Shown: positions 15,343 through 24,692, counted from the first letter of the stretch. The stretch is 64,000 nucleotides of DNA from Methylococcaceae bacterium UBA6146 (GCA_002422395.1 DIUY01000028.1:15165-79164), one strand, 5' to 3'. Translations and numbers: made by a program. The notes: generated by a model from the letters alone, not told the origin.

Positions 15343-17445
15343 ATGAAAAAATCCTATATTTATTACTTTTTATTGGCTACTGCAACTGTGCCGCCAGCTT
15401 ATGCGGTTGAACAAAACATCGTGGAACTAGACCAGGTGGTTGTCACTGCACCTTTGGCCGAAAAAGTCTCTGACACGGCTACTCCCGTCACGGTTTTAAC
15501 GGAAGATGAACTCCGTCTAAAAGTCGGGCACAGCATCGGCGAAACCCTGAAAAATGAACTTGGCATCACCAGCCAATCTTTCGGCCCCGGTGTTGGCACA
15601 CCGGTGATACGCGGGCAAAGCGGGCCACGGGTGCGGGTGCTGTCTAACGGCATTGGCGGCAATGACGCTTCGGCGATTAGCCCTGACCATGCCAGCAGTG
15701 TCGAGCCGCTGCTCGCAGAGCGCATCGAAGTGCTACGCGGCCCTGCGACCTTGCTGTATGGTAGCGGAGCGATAGGCGGGGTGGTCAACGTCATCGACAA
15801 CCGCATCCCCGAACAACTGCCGGAAAAACTCTTAGGCGGCGCGTTGGAACAACGTTTCGATTCGGTCTCAGACGAAACCGCCACCACCATGAAACTGGAA
15901 GGCGGCAAAGACCATATCGCCTACCACATCGACGGTTTTTTCCGCGACTGTGGCAATGTCGATATTGGCGGCAATGCGATAGACGTTAAGGCCGCCCGCC
16001 AAGCTGACCCGACTTTACCAGTGGCCTTGCAAAACACGCGTGGCTTTATCGCGAATACCGGCAGTGACGCGATCAGCGGCTCGGCGGGTCTATCCTTCAT
16101 TGGCGAGCCTGGTTTTGCTGGCGCGTCTATCAACCGCCTGGAAAACAACTACGGCATCGCCCCGGATGGCAGCGGCGGAGAAAATGTCCGCATTGAATTG
16201 CGGCAAACCAAATATGATTTTAAAAGCGAGCTAAAAAACCCCTTTAGCTTTGCCAAATCCATCCGCACCAAGCTAGGATTTACCGATTACCAGCATCATG
16301 AAATTGCCGACGGCGAAGTGGGCTCGTTGTTCACCAATGAAACCTGGGAAAGCCGTTTGGAACTGACCCACCAAGACCTTGGCCTTTTGCGCGGCGTTAT
16401 TGGCTTTCAAGCCCAAAGCAGTGACTTTGAAGGCACACATTTTCACCATCACCATGAAGATGAAGGCCATGAACATGAAGAAGGGGACGAGGAAGAAGTT
16501 GAAGCCGAAGCCTTGGTGCCGCGCTCCAATATCACCCATTTTGGCGTGTTTGCCGTCGAATCTTTCGATGCCGGCCCTGTCGCTTTCCAATTCGGCACCC
16601 GCGTTGAGCAAGTGGACATTAAGCCCATCAACATGAATGGTTTCAGTTATACGCCCGTGAGCGCGTCAGTATCGGCGTTATGGAAATTAAACCGCCAAAA
16701 TAGCTTTAACTTGGCAGGGACACGCTCGTCCCGCGCCCCGCAAATTCAAGAATTATTGTCCAACGGTTTCCATCACGCCACCCGCAGCTTTGAAGTCGGC
16801 AGCACCGATTTGCAAGAAGAAACCTCGTATAACTTAGATTTAGGTTACAAATTTAATAGCAATGGCTTCCGGGCAGAATTTGATTTGTTCCACAACTGGG
16901 CAAATGCCTACATTTATCAACAGCGCACCGGACAATTCGTTGATGAGGAAGGCTTGGGCTGCCCTCCTGATGTTGCCTGCTTTCCCGTTGTCCAAAGCAG
17001 CCAGGCCGACGCCACATTTATGGGTTATGAAAGCAAGCTGGTTTTCCCGCTCATGGAAAACCACTACGGCCTAGTCGATTTGACCCTGTTCAGCGATTAC
17101 ACCCGTGGGCAATTCGTGGGTGGCGGCGATGTGCCAAGAATGCCGCCCTTACGCTTTGGCTTCCAACTCGACCATATCAAAGGTGACTGGAACAGCAACC
17201 TGCGCCTAACCCGTGGCGAAGCCCAAGACCATCCTGGCGATTTCGACACCGCCACTGCCAGCTATGTGCAGCTAAACCTCAGCACCCAATACCTCATCAA
17301 GCAAATCAAAGATGTGGATGTCATGGTTTTTGCCAAAGCCAATAATTTGTTGGATGAAAATATCCGCAACTCCACGTCTTATTTGCGGAATTTTGCGCCG
17401 GAACCGGGCAGAGGGGCGGAGATTGGGCTTAGGGTGCATTATTGA
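15343..17445 (+). CDS. znuD: TonB-dependent outer-membrane zinc receptor, ZnuD-like
   Basis: Imports zinc across the outer membrane using TonB energy. The 700 residues have a signal peptide (about 1-21, ending 'AYA'), a TonB box region ('LDQVVVTAP'), and a plug domain with 'PVIRGQSGPRVRVLSNGIG' and 'RIEVLRGPATLLYGSGAIGGVVNVID'. The rest is a 22-strand-type barrel ending in 'GRGAEIGLRVHY' with an aromatic C-terminus. Residues about 365-390 form a His/Glu/Asp-rich loop ('HFHHHHEDEGHEHEEG'), characteristic of ZnuD zinc capture. The upstream Zur box and zur itself support zinc control. Confidence 0.9.
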   Translation: MKKSYIYYFLLATATVPPAYAVEQNIVELDQVVVTAPLAEKVSDTATPVTVLTEDELRLKVGHSIGETLKNELGITSQSFGPGVGTPVIRGQSGPRVRVLSNGIGGNDASAISPDHASSVEPLLAERIEVLRGPATLLYGSGAIGGVVNVIDNRIPEQLPEKLLGGALEQRFDSVSDETATTMKLEGGKDHIAYHIDGFFRDCGNVDIGGNAIDVKAARQADPTLPVALQNTRGFIANTGSDAISGSAGLSFIGEPGFAGASINRLENNYGIAPDGSGGENVRIELRQTKYDFKSELKNPFSFAKSIRTKLGFTDYQHHEIADGEVGSLFTNETWESRLELTHQDLGLLRGVIGFQAQSSDFEGTHFHHHHEDEGHEHEEGDEEEVEAEALVPRSNITHFGVFAVESFDAGPVAFQFGTRVEQVDIKPINMNGFSYTPVSASVSALWKLNRQNSFNLAGTRSSRAPQIQELLSNGFHHATRSFEVGSTDLQEETSYNLDLGYKFNSNGFRAEFDLFHNWANAYIYQQRTGQFVDEEGLGCPPDVACFPVVQSSQADATFMGYESKLVFPLMENHYGLVDLTLFSDYTRGQFVGGGDVPRMPPLRFGFQLDHIKGDWNSNLRLTRGEAQDHPGDFDTATASYVQLNLSTQYLIKQIKDVDVMVFAKANNLLDENIRNSTSYLRNFAPEPGRGAEIGLRVHY

Positions 17446-17603
17446 CCCATAAAGCCTTGCGGTATTGCACCAACTTTCTGATAGCCATCCTATTGATATA
17501 GGAAAGGGATTACGCAGGGCATAAGCGGATTGCTGTAACATGTAGATAAGGTGTGCTTCTTTCCGGTTTCATTCCTGTATCGGTGCCGGTTGCGGTAATC
17601 CAC

Positions 17604-18086
17604 TTATGTCCGGCACAAAGCCCATCCACCGCTAACGGCACATAGGGCTTCAAACCGGAGTCGGGAGAAGCTTGTACCGTTAGTCCCACTTAGTCCTATC
17701 GCTACCGGCGTTTTTCCTGGCGCTGTTTGCGGAGAAAAAATGCAACCGGGCGATGCTGGGAGCGTAGAGTCATTGACACGATGTCCCGTCCTCCGTTGAG
17801 TCGAAACGCGGCGAGGCGGACGAATCGGGGCAGCCGAAGGCATAAGTGGCCGCGTTATTTTTGCTGATTTTTCGAGCAGGATGTCCGGAAAAATCTTTCG
17901 CAAAAATAGCGGCACGACTGTTTCCTCCCATTCGCCGGAAGTAACATCTTCAACCAGAACCCGGATCATCGGTCTTAAGCCTTCACCTTCCACCGAAACG
18001 ATAGCATCGGTGACTTTGCGGATAAGCTCCTGTTTTTGTTGCAATGATAAATAACCGCTGATACCTTTGATTTGTACGAGTGGCAT
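17604..18086 (-). CDS. Tautomerase with a replaced C-terminus (probable truncation)
   Basis: Residues 1-54 ('PLVQIKGISGYLSLQQKQELI' ... 'IRVLVEDVTSGEW') match the 4-oxalocrotonate tautomerase family, including the catalytic Pro1 after Met removal. Normal members end about 20 residues later, after a Gly-rich 'WGIGG' turn. Here the frame instead enters about 106 residues of Arg/Pro/Ser-rich sequence with no resemblance to the family and a different composition. The coding frame therefore seems to read through a rearrangement junction at about 17925. Whether a shortened protein folds is unknown. Confidence 0.6.
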   Translation of the reverse strand: MPLVQIKGISGYLSLQQKQELIRKVTDAIVSVEGEGLRPMIRVLVEDVTSGEWEETVVPLFLRKIFPDILLEKSAKITRPLMPSAAPIRPPRRVSTQRRTGHRVNDSTLPASPGCIFSPQTAPGKTPVAIGLSGTNGTSFSRLRFEALCAVSGGWALCRT

Positions 18087-18305
18087 GGTGTTTCCCCTAA
18101 TTTAAGGGGCTGGTTTTGCCTTGGTAAAGGGCGAAATGGTCAGGCGTATTTTTTGTTGCATTGTGTTGGCGCTTCCACCTGATTGAAGACATGCGGCAAA
18201 AAAGTCATACATCATTGAATCTTCGCTAATATCCCCCTTCCCATAAACTTGAAGTCGATTACTGAAATTAAATAAAAATTTTTGCCACAGCATAATTAAA
18301 AAATC

Positions 18306-18845
18306 GGTAGTGGTTAAATTTATAGTGATAATAAATAATACATCACATGATAAAAGAAACAACCACCTACCGATGTCAGGCTTGTGGAGGCGTTGATTTG
18401 ATAAAAAACGGCCATTCCGGAAGCGGCAAACAACAATACATCTGCAAAGCTTGTGGTCGCCGGGGTGTCATTAATGCCAGAAAGGCCAAGCATGGCGAGG
18501 CCGAAAAGGAGCGGATACTCAATGCCCGCTTCGAGCGCCCCAGCATGCGGGGCATTTGCCGGATTTTTAACATAAGCCGTCCGACCTTGGCGAAATGGTT
18601 TAAAAAAAGCCCTTTTGAATCCTGAGCTGGAAGACACCTTATTGCCGACCACCCACGATGAGGTATGGTCTTTTGTCAAACGCCGTGCCAATAAGCGTTG
18701 GTTATGGGTTGCGCTTTGCCGCCGGACCCGGCAGGTCGTCGCCTGTTATCGGCGACCGTAGTGAAAAAAGCTGCCAATCGCTTTGGCGTGCCATCCCTGA
18801 AGGCTATAAAAAAGCCCGCAGCTACAGCGATTTTTGGGGCGCTTA
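18306..18845 (+). mobile_element. Degenerate IS1-family element, 3' end lost
   Basis: The first ORF (18347-18625) is an InsA-type zinc-finger/HTH protein: 'YRCQACGGVDLIKNGHSGSG' and 'ICKACGRR', then 'ISRPTLAKWFKK'. At an A7 run (18602-18608) the frame changes. The next part reads 'LPTTHDEVWSFVKRRANKRW', and after another one-base shift near 18743, 'IGDRSEKSCQSLWRAIPEGY'. These form the IS1 catalytic (InsB) region. IS1 uses a programmed -1 shift, but the frame needed here is different, so decay is more likely. A terminal-repeat-like start GGTAGTGGTTAAATT lies at 18306. The 3' end is cut at about 18845 by an IS481-type piece. Confidence 0.75.
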
Positions 18846-19290
18846 TCAAAAGGAAGGCGGTGGCGGTGTCCATGCGTTTGTTGTCGTGCAGTTCCAGGTA
18901 GACGTAACGGGTGGCGCGGTCAATGGCGACGAACAGGTAGAACTTGTCCTTGCCGAGGTTGATCTGGGCGGTGTCGATGCGCAGGAAACCGGGTTCGTAG
19001 GGTTTGAAGGCCTTGGTGGCGGCCTTTCCCTCGTCCGGCAGCAAGGTCGGCCAAGCGGCTGACGTTGTGGCGCTGCCCTATCTCTGTCCATAGACCACCC
19101 TTGTGGAGGCATCCCTGTAGTCGTCGTCCACGGCGGACAGCACACTGCCTTGGCCGAGACGATGGCCGCACTTGAGGTCTTAAATGGATTCCCGGTGCTT
19201 CCACTTATGGACAGTTTTGGGGTTGATGCTGTACCGCGACGCTAGCTGGCTGATGCTCTCTTCAATGCGTTGAATTTTTTCTCGGATGGC
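18846..19290 (-). mobile_element. Degenerate IS481-type transposase remnant
   Basis: Read on the minus strand, 19044 to about 18846 gives 'LPDEGKAATKAFKPYEPGFL', 'IDTAQINLGKDKFYLFVAID' and 'RATRYVYLELHD', the integrase-core region of IS481 transposases with its catalytic Asp residues. Upstream (19290-19045) the N-terminal helix-turn-helix part is visible ('LASRYSINPKTVHKWKHRES', then 'LWTEIGQRHNVSRLADL'), but with stops and a frameshift. The 3' part is missing at the junction with the IS1-type remnant. A 60-base piece of a near-identical element lies at 9691-9752. Confidence 0.78.
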
Positions 19291-19463
19291 TTACGTGGTC
19301 GTACCCACAGGGCATAAATGGCTGTTCCGTGAAGTAGTTGGCCGATAGCTTTTGCTCCTTAAGTTCAGGATATTTTATTCCATTTAAATGTGGGACTAAA
19401 CAATCACATTATTCAGAGAAGTCTTGTTTAAAAACCAAAAATCAGGTGACGGGGGTATCAAAA

Positions 19464-19540
19464 TGGCGCGCCCTAGAGGATTCGAACCTCTGGCCTTACC
19501 CTCCGGAGGGGTACGCTCTATCCAGCTGAGCTAAGGGCGC
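19464..19540 (-). tRNA. tRNA-Arg (anticodon CCG)
   Basis: The reverse complement folds into a full cloverleaf of 77 bases. The acceptor stem GCGCCCT/AGGGCGC is perfect, the D arm is AGCTCAGCTGGATAGAGC, the anticodon loop CTCCGGA has a TACCC/GGGTA stem, the T arm is AGAGG-TTCGAAT-CCTCT, and CCA is encoded. Anticodon CCG reads CGG (Arg). It closely resembles enterobacterial tRNA-Arg(CCG). It is surrounded by insertion-sequence debris on both sides. Confidence 0.97.
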
Positions 19541-19837
19541 ATTGTGATAAAATTACACTTTCTAGCCAAGCCATATAAAGTACAATGGAATATTATAACT
19601 GATTATTATTATATACGACAATCTAGGTTATATAAAGCTAGGCAAATACAGCCAAGGCTATCGCGCTATTCAACCCTTTCCCGAAGCCCCATTTTGCTCG
19701 GTAGCGGCCACCCAAAAGCCCCGAGCTTACTTCGGGTTATAGACTGTGTATTAAGGTGGTTTCCAGACGGCGCAAAAGCCATGCTGTTAGCCGACCGATT
19801 TAGCCTATTTCACTTGTTAAATACCCAGAGTTAGTAT
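19541..19837. other. Intergenic stretch between tRNA-Arg and the IS4-type remnant
   Basis: About 300 bases, A/T-rich next to the tRNA and then mixed. I see no recognisable gene. It would contain the tRNA promoter, since the tRNA reads leftward. Confidence 0.4.
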
Positions 19838-20230
19838 TGTCGCTTGCGCCTGAAAGGCAATCTACCGACGAATTGGCGCGGGACGTCACAGAGCGCTATC
19901 TGCCGAACGTGTGTTTGTTTGGGCAAGGCGAGGTGATGACGAAAATAGATGTTTTGCATGAAGCAGGATATCCCCAATCCTAGGTCATCGCCATGGATTG
20001 CCGGTCGACGCGGGTGGCGGTATTGGATTACGGTTCACGTTGGGCGATTGAACGAACCTTTTACGGCCCGTGTAAGTCCACCGCCGACTCCGAACCCTTG
20101 ATACTGAAGCACACCAACGGCCACGAGCTTGGGCCGCCGCCGGGCATATTGGCGGCATGGTTGGCGATGTCTGGCATAATTTGTTTGATAAGGCTCGGGT
20201 GTTTTGAGCGCACCAAAGCACAAATACACT
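19838..20230 (+). mobile_element. IS4-type transposase remnant
   Basis: Broken plus-strand frames give 'RLRLKGN' at about 19840, 'LARDVTERYLPNVCLFGQGE' at about 19875 and, after a stop at 19981, 'AMDCRSTRVAVLDYGSRWAI' followed by 'ERTFYGPCKS'. The last part matches the Y-x-x-R-W-x-I-E-x-x-F catalytic-Glu region of IS4-like DDE transposases. Stops and frameshifts show it is dead. Confidence 0.6.
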
Positions 20231-20528
20231 AGTTTACACATGGCTGTGCCGGATGTTGGTTGGCTCCGTACCCAAAAGCGAATGGCCTGCCGATAGCATT
20301 GATGGCATTATGGCAAGCGCCTTACTGAGGTTATCGGCAGGAACTGGTGTTTATCGGGCAAAATATCAATGCCGATAAGGCATGTTGGGAATTGGACGTC
20401 TGTTTGCTGACTAACTGCCTCGCCGGAACTATCGGACCCTCCCTAAGGAGCTGGTTTTGGGAAGTTATTTTTAGCCAAATCCTAAGTTTTACCCCCTCAT
20501 CCATCATCAATGATGCCCTATTGAGTTT
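20231..20528. other. Non-coding stretch at the end of the insertion-sequence debris
   Basis: About 300 bases with only short frames of no recognisable family. It precedes, in map order, the minus-strand universal stress gene and probably contains its terminator region. Confidence 0.35.
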
Positions 20529-21512
20529 TCAACCCTGAAAGCTGTATTCAGTGAGTTTCACGGGAGAGACAAATCCGGGAGGCTTGAGCGCGAGTACAGA
20601 ACACCTTACCTGTTCAAAAATAGCCTCAGCGGTATTGCCAATAATCAACCCGGATATGCCTGTCCGCGCAACCGTCCCCATAACAACCAAATCGGCCCCC
20701 AACTCCCCTGCCATGGCAGTTATCACTCGGCGTGCCTCCCCCTTGCGGAGGTGGAACCTGGGGGAGAGGTAATCATAAGCTTCAGTGCCGATCCGGCTTC
20801 GTAACCATTCGCCCAACTGGTACAGCCCGGCCTGGTGGCGTAAACGCTCCCCTTCTAAATAAGTGGCAACAGCAGCGGCCGGATTTCGACTCCATGTTTG
20901 AATTTTTCCTTCGGCAATCGTCTCCCAGGCATGCGCCAGATGCAAGGAAGCGAAGTCGGACAGAGCAAGCGAAGCGGACAGCTCAAGAATCTGCTGGTTT
21001 AGGCTCTGCTCCTCGACACATGAACGCCGCAGGTCAAAATCGACCGCAGCAAGAATGTTGCTGTAATTAGACTTCTCATATGGCTTCATCAGCCACACAG
21101 GACAGGGACATTTGCGTAACAGATGCATATCGTCACTGCCGAACAGCCTCTCCATAAAATCGGGATTTTCCGCAGTCTTAATTACCAGATCGTATCCATG
21201 GCGCAGCACAGCGCGGATAATTTCAAGAAAAACCGTGCCTATAAACACATCGAGCTTAATTTTTAACCGTCCACTGTGCGGCTTGACCAACAACTCCAGG
21301 CGTTGCCTGCGTTCTCTCGCCATTGCCTCCTGCAGGTCAGCAGAATTCGTCTCACCACCGAACAACCCTATATCCGCAGTAATACGGGGGATTACATCAA
21401 TGACCGTCAGTTCGGCCTGGTTATTCTCTGCCAGAGTCACCGCCCGCGCTAAGGCTGGTGTCTGATCCACACTTCCATCCGATACATAGAGAATGCTCTT
21501 GAACCGTTTCAT
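20529..21512 (-). CDS. Tandem universal stress protein (UspA family)
   Basis: The 327 residues contain two Usp domains. The first (about 1-150) begins 'KSILYVSDGSVDQTPALARAV', and the second (about 165-315) ends with the nucleotide-binding signature 'GADLVVMGTVARTGISGLIIG'-like turn followed by 'NTAEAIFEQVRCSVLALKPP'. The second domain keeps the G-x2-G-x9-G-S/N pattern of ATP-binding Usp proteins; the first has a weaker version. Its start overlaps the stop of the upstream antiporter gene by 4 bases, so the two are translationally coupled. Likely roles are regulation of the antiporter or stress survival. Confidence 0.87.
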   Translation of the reverse strand: MKRFKSILYVSDGSVDQTPALARAVTLAENNQAELTVIDVIPRITADIGLFGGETNSADLQEAMARERRQRLELLVKPHSGRLKIKLDVFIGTVFLEIIRAVLRHGYDLVIKTAENPDFMERLFGSDDMHLLRKCPCPVWLMKPYEKSNYSNILAAVDFDLRRSCVEEQSLNQQILELSASLALSDFASLHLAHAWETIAEGKIQTWSRNPAAAVATYLEGERLRHQAGLYQLGEWLRSRIGTEAYDYLSPRFHLRKGEARRVITAMAGELGADLVVMGTVARTGISGLIIGNTAEAIFEQVRCSVLALKPPGFVSPVKLTEYSFQG

Positions 21513-23176
21513 AAGGCGCCCCCCGGAGTGGCTTTCGAATCCGGTCTGGTATGGAGAAGCAAACGATCCGCCGCTTCACGTGCCGCATCGGCATAAGGGA
21601 CGAGTATCAAATCAACCCCATCCCGCTCAAATTGCAGGGCATCGTGGCGACCAGAGACGGAGAGCGCCACCTTGCCCTGATAGCACTGCTGCCGAAGCCC
21701 TTGCAGTAACATCCGGTTAATCGCGCGGTCACGTATGGTACTCACGACCCAGTTCACCCGCTCCAGCGGTAAAGAGGCAATAAATTCCGGATCTTCGGCG
21801 TCGCCGTAATGGACAGCAAAACCATCACGGATGTGGTGCCTCACCGCTTCCGGATCGAAGTCCACCGCTAGCAAGCGGCAGCCCCGGTCACGCAGGTTGG
21901 TTGCCACCGCAGCTCCATAGCGTCCCAAGCCAAATAGGAGGATATCTACGTTCCGATCATCCCCAACCGAGCCCTCCAGCTCCCGATGAGCCACCTTGCG
22001 CTCGAATACGCTCAGATAGGGCGAGAGGCACTCATAAAGGTAATGTGAGTAGATGATCATGTAGGTGGAGGCACTGATGGTAATTAACCCCACCAAGGTG
22101 ATGAGTCCCACTGTGTCTTGATCGAGATGCCCCAGGCTGAAGCCGAGCGCAGCCAGAATCAGCGAGAATTCACTAATCTGCGCCACCGTAAGCCCCGCCA
22201 GAAAACTGGTACGTTTGCGGTAACCCATATAGCCCATGATAGCCATGACGATCAAGGGATTGCCCAACAAAACGAACAGCGAGAACACCGCCGCCGCAGG
22301 CATCTGTGCACCAAGGGCGGTTATCTCCAGATTGGCGCCCAGTTCAATAAAGAAAAACAGCAACAGAAAGTCACGCAGGGTGACTAAGCGGGCGGCTACC
22401 TGTTCACGGTATGGAGTAGAGGCGACCGAGATACCTGCCAGGAAAGCCCCCACCTCCTTGTTGAAGCCCAAGGCATCACCGGCCGTTGCGCCCAGAACCG
22501 CCCAGGCGATGGCGAACAGTATCAATAGCTCGGAGGAATGAGCGATACGATGCAGTAGACTGTTCATAACGAAGCGCATCAATAATGCCACGACAAGTAA
22601 CATCGCCGCTCCTTTGGCTAGAACTAGCAGCGCTTCCAACCCCAGATTAACCTCGTCAGTGGTCTGGCCAAAAGCGGTTAACCCTATCATAACCAGCACC
22701 ACCACGATGTCCTGAACAATTAGAAAGCCCACTGCAATTCGCCCATGTAACGAATCCACCTCCCGTTTGTCCGAGAGAAGTTTGACTATTATGATTGTAC
22801 TGGAAAAGGTGAGCGCAACGGCCACGTAGATAGCCGTGACATGAGACATACCCAGCGCCAGAGCGATCAGATAGCCGATTACCGAAGTGAAAATGACCTG
22901 ACCCAAACCGGAGGCTAGAGCGACCGGCCCCACTGTGCGGATGATGTGCAAATCGAGCTTTAACCCAACTACAAATAGTAGCAGGACGATACCCAAACGG
23001 GCGAACAGCTCGATTTCGCTACTGTGCGCCACCCAACCGAGGACCGAAGGGCCGAGCAGTATGCCCACGGCGATAAAGGCGACAATCAGCGGTTGGCGCA
23101 GGAGTTGTGCGATGCCCCCGCTGACAACCGCTAAACCGACTATCACTCCAATCTGTACAAAAACGTTTTCAAACAT
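21509..23176 (-). CDS. CPA2-family cation:proton antiporter with TrkA-N domain (KefB-like)
   Basis: The 555 residues have about twelve predicted membrane segments (1-375), with 'GGIAQLLRQPLIVAFIAVGI' near the start and 'GFLIVQDIVVVLVMI' containing the conserved Gln-Asp of CPA2 exchangers. A cytoplasmic Rossmann TrkA-N/RCK-type domain follows ('DILLFGLGRYGAAVATNLRD', 'VDFDPEAVRHHIRDGFAVHYGD'). The protein is shorter than KefB/C because the trailing RCK-C part is missing. It is coupled to a tandem Usp gene by a 4-base overlap. Monovalent cation (K+ or Na+) efflux is inferred from family. Confidence 0.87.
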   Translation of the reverse strand: MFENVFVQIGVIVGLAVVSGGIAQLLRQPLIVAFIAVGILLGPSVLGWVAHSSEIELFARLGIVLLLFVVGLKLDLHIIRTVGPVALASGLGQVIFTSVIGYLIALALGMSHVTAIYVAVALTFSSTIIIVKLLSDKREVDSLHGRIAVGFLIVQDIVVVLVMIGLTAFGQTTDEVNLGLEALLVLAKGAAMLLVVALLMRFVMNSLLHRIAHSSELLILFAIAWAVLGATAGDALGFNKEVGAFLAGISVASTPYREQVAARLVTLRDFLLLFFFIELGANLEITALGAQMPAAAVFSLFVLLGNPLIVMAIMGYMGYRKRTSFLAGLTVAQISEFSLILAALGFSLGHLDQDTVGLITLVGLITISASTYMIIYSHYLYECLSPYLSVFERKVAHRELEGSVGDDRNVDILLFGLGRYGAAVATNLRDRGCRLLAVDFDPEAVRHHIRDGFAVHYGDAEDPEFIASLPLERVNWVVSTIRDRAINRMLLQGLRQQCYQGKVALSVSGRHDALQFERDGVDLILVPYADAAREAADRLLLHTRPDSKATPGGAL

Positions 23177-23331
23177 TCGTTATCTCAAGTTATCTGAAGA
23201 AATCTGAAAGTATTCCGTCCTAACTCTCATGAACGCCCTCGCTTGTCCTTGGGCTTGAAAGCGCGTATATGCCAAGCATTGTCCCATCTTAGCATATGGG
23301 AAACGATGCAAGGAGGTCGATGTAATATTTA

Positions 23332-24072
23332 TAGGACTTTCGCTATATCCCAGAGTAAGTCGTAATCTTGGTGTTATCCAGTCCAGTTTTTAGGTGGCCG
23401 TAAAACAAATTTTGCCTGATTTGGTAAAGGGTGGTTTTGAATTCTTTGGCCTTCACTTTCAAGGGAATCCAAGCATGGTAGCAGCAGGCAAGAGGGTTGC
23501 GCTGTGACCGTGCCTTGCGGCACTGGCATTTTTCAGACCCCGTCAGCTGTTTGATTTCACGGCGGAACTGCTGCCCGACCTGCCAGTGCACGTCGTTCGC
23601 TTTTTGGGCGACCTGCGCGGTCAGGTTGTTGTCAAACCCATTAGTGACTGGCCAGTCAATGTCACCGTTTGTGGCGACCAGCTTGAACAATTTGACCTTG
23701 AAAGGCACTTTTTTCAGCTTGATGACGCCCACCGTTTTGAGCCGTTCAGGTGTCCAGTCGGTGTCATCCAAATGGACATGGCCTTCTTCCTTGCGGGGAC
23801 TCACCAAGCGGTTGCTTTTTAGGGTGGGCGTCCTAAAGGGCATAAATAAAAGGGCATTTTCAGGGCGTTGGCCAACCCCCAAGCTTGCCGAGCCGTGATC
23901 CGGTTGCGTTTCAGGAAGTTGCCCACCACAACATGGTTGGCATCTTCCACGTGTTCGGGCCAGTTGTAGCAGGTGTAATTGATCGGCGTGCTGGTCAGGT
24001 ATTCTATGTGTCTATGCTTCGTTATCATGCCGCATAACATACACTACTTTTTTCAGGGTAGCGAAAGCCCTA
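23332..24072 (-). mobile_element. Internally deleted IS701-like element
   Basis: The terminal inverted repeats are TAGGACTTTCGCTA at 23332 and its counterpart TAGGGCTTTCGCTA, read inward from 24072. On the minus strand the start (24022 down to about 23880) encodes 'MITKHRHIEYLTSTPINYTC' and 'FLKRNRITARQAWGL', the N-terminus of an IS701-type DDE transposase. The rest (about 23830 to 23343) encodes its C-terminus: 'QFRREIKQLTGSEKCQCRKA' then 'RNPLACCYHAW'. The central catalytic part is missing or out of frame, so the element is about half length and could move only in trans. Confidence 0.78.
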
Positions 24073-24308
24073 GCTTTTTTGACTCCGCTGTCACTTAAGC
24101 ATTTGAATGTTTGCCACTACCAGTACGTTTAAGACCTTTACGAACAATAAAATCGTGATTTCGCTCCGATTTACTATCTTAGAAGAGCTCTGTTACTGCA
24201 AAAATATTAAACAGGTTATTAGAAAAAAACCTGGCATTTTCCGGCCTACTGACGACAAAGTTTGTCACAATTATTTTAATGATTCAATAATTGTTGTATA
24301 GTTGCATT

Positions 24309-24692
24309 ATGGAAAAACAACTTGCAACAACAATATTTGAATCGCTGGCTTCCGGCGTAAGGCTGGATGTGTTTCGGCTGCTGGTTAAAAATGCACCCAA
24401 CGGCCTGGTCGCCGGGGAAATTGCAGCACTGCTGGCTTTGCCGCCCACCAACCTTTCTTTTCATCTTAAAGCACTGACTCAGGCCGGTTTGCTCAATGTT
24501 ACCCAGGAAGGCCGCTACCAGCGTTATCGCGCCAATCTGGCCATCATGCAGGAACTGATTGTTTATCTGACCTCCGAATGCTGTACCGGCCAGCCTGAGC
24601 AATGCTTTGAGAGCAATTCAGCATCGGACCGTTGTGACACTGAAACGAATCTTTCAACTACTCAAATAGACCCAATAGACGCTTATTTATGA
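24309..24692 (+). CDS. arsR: ArsR-family arsenic-responsive repressor
   Basis: The 127 residues are a winged helix: 'LASGVRLDVFRLLVKNAPNGL', then the recognition helix 'PPTNLSFHLKALTQAGLL' and 'RYQRYRANL'. The usual metal site ELCVCDL in the DNA-binding helix is absent. Instead Cys residues cluster at the C-terminus ('SECCTGQPEQC'), as in other ArsR subgroups with C-terminal arsenite sites. I prefer the ATG at 24309 over a TTG 18 bases upstream because homologues start 'MEKQ..' here. It overlaps arsC by 4 bases and heads the arsRCDA operon. An AT-rich partial palindrome (TTCAATAATTG) just upstream is a candidate operator. Confidence 0.88.
   Translation: MEKQLATTIFESLASGVRLDVFRLLVKNAPNGLVAGEIAALLALPPTNLSFHLKALTQAGLLNVTQEGRYQRYRANLAIMQELIVYLTSECCTGQPEQCFESNSASDRCDTETNLSTTQIDPIDAYL

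Noticed and set aside
16273..16611. Minus-strand ORFs inside the ZnuD-like gene
   Set aside because: They mirror the His/Glu-rich codons of the receptor and match no family.
18602..18608. A7 run as the functional IS1 programmed -1 frameshift site
   Set aside because: The downstream InsB-like reading needs the other frame (+1 or loss of one A), and a second frameshift follows near 18743, so decay explains it better.
19985..20241. Minus-strand small ORFs in the IS4-type remnant
   Set aside because: The plus strand carries the recognisable transposase motifs; the minus-strand frames are their shadows.
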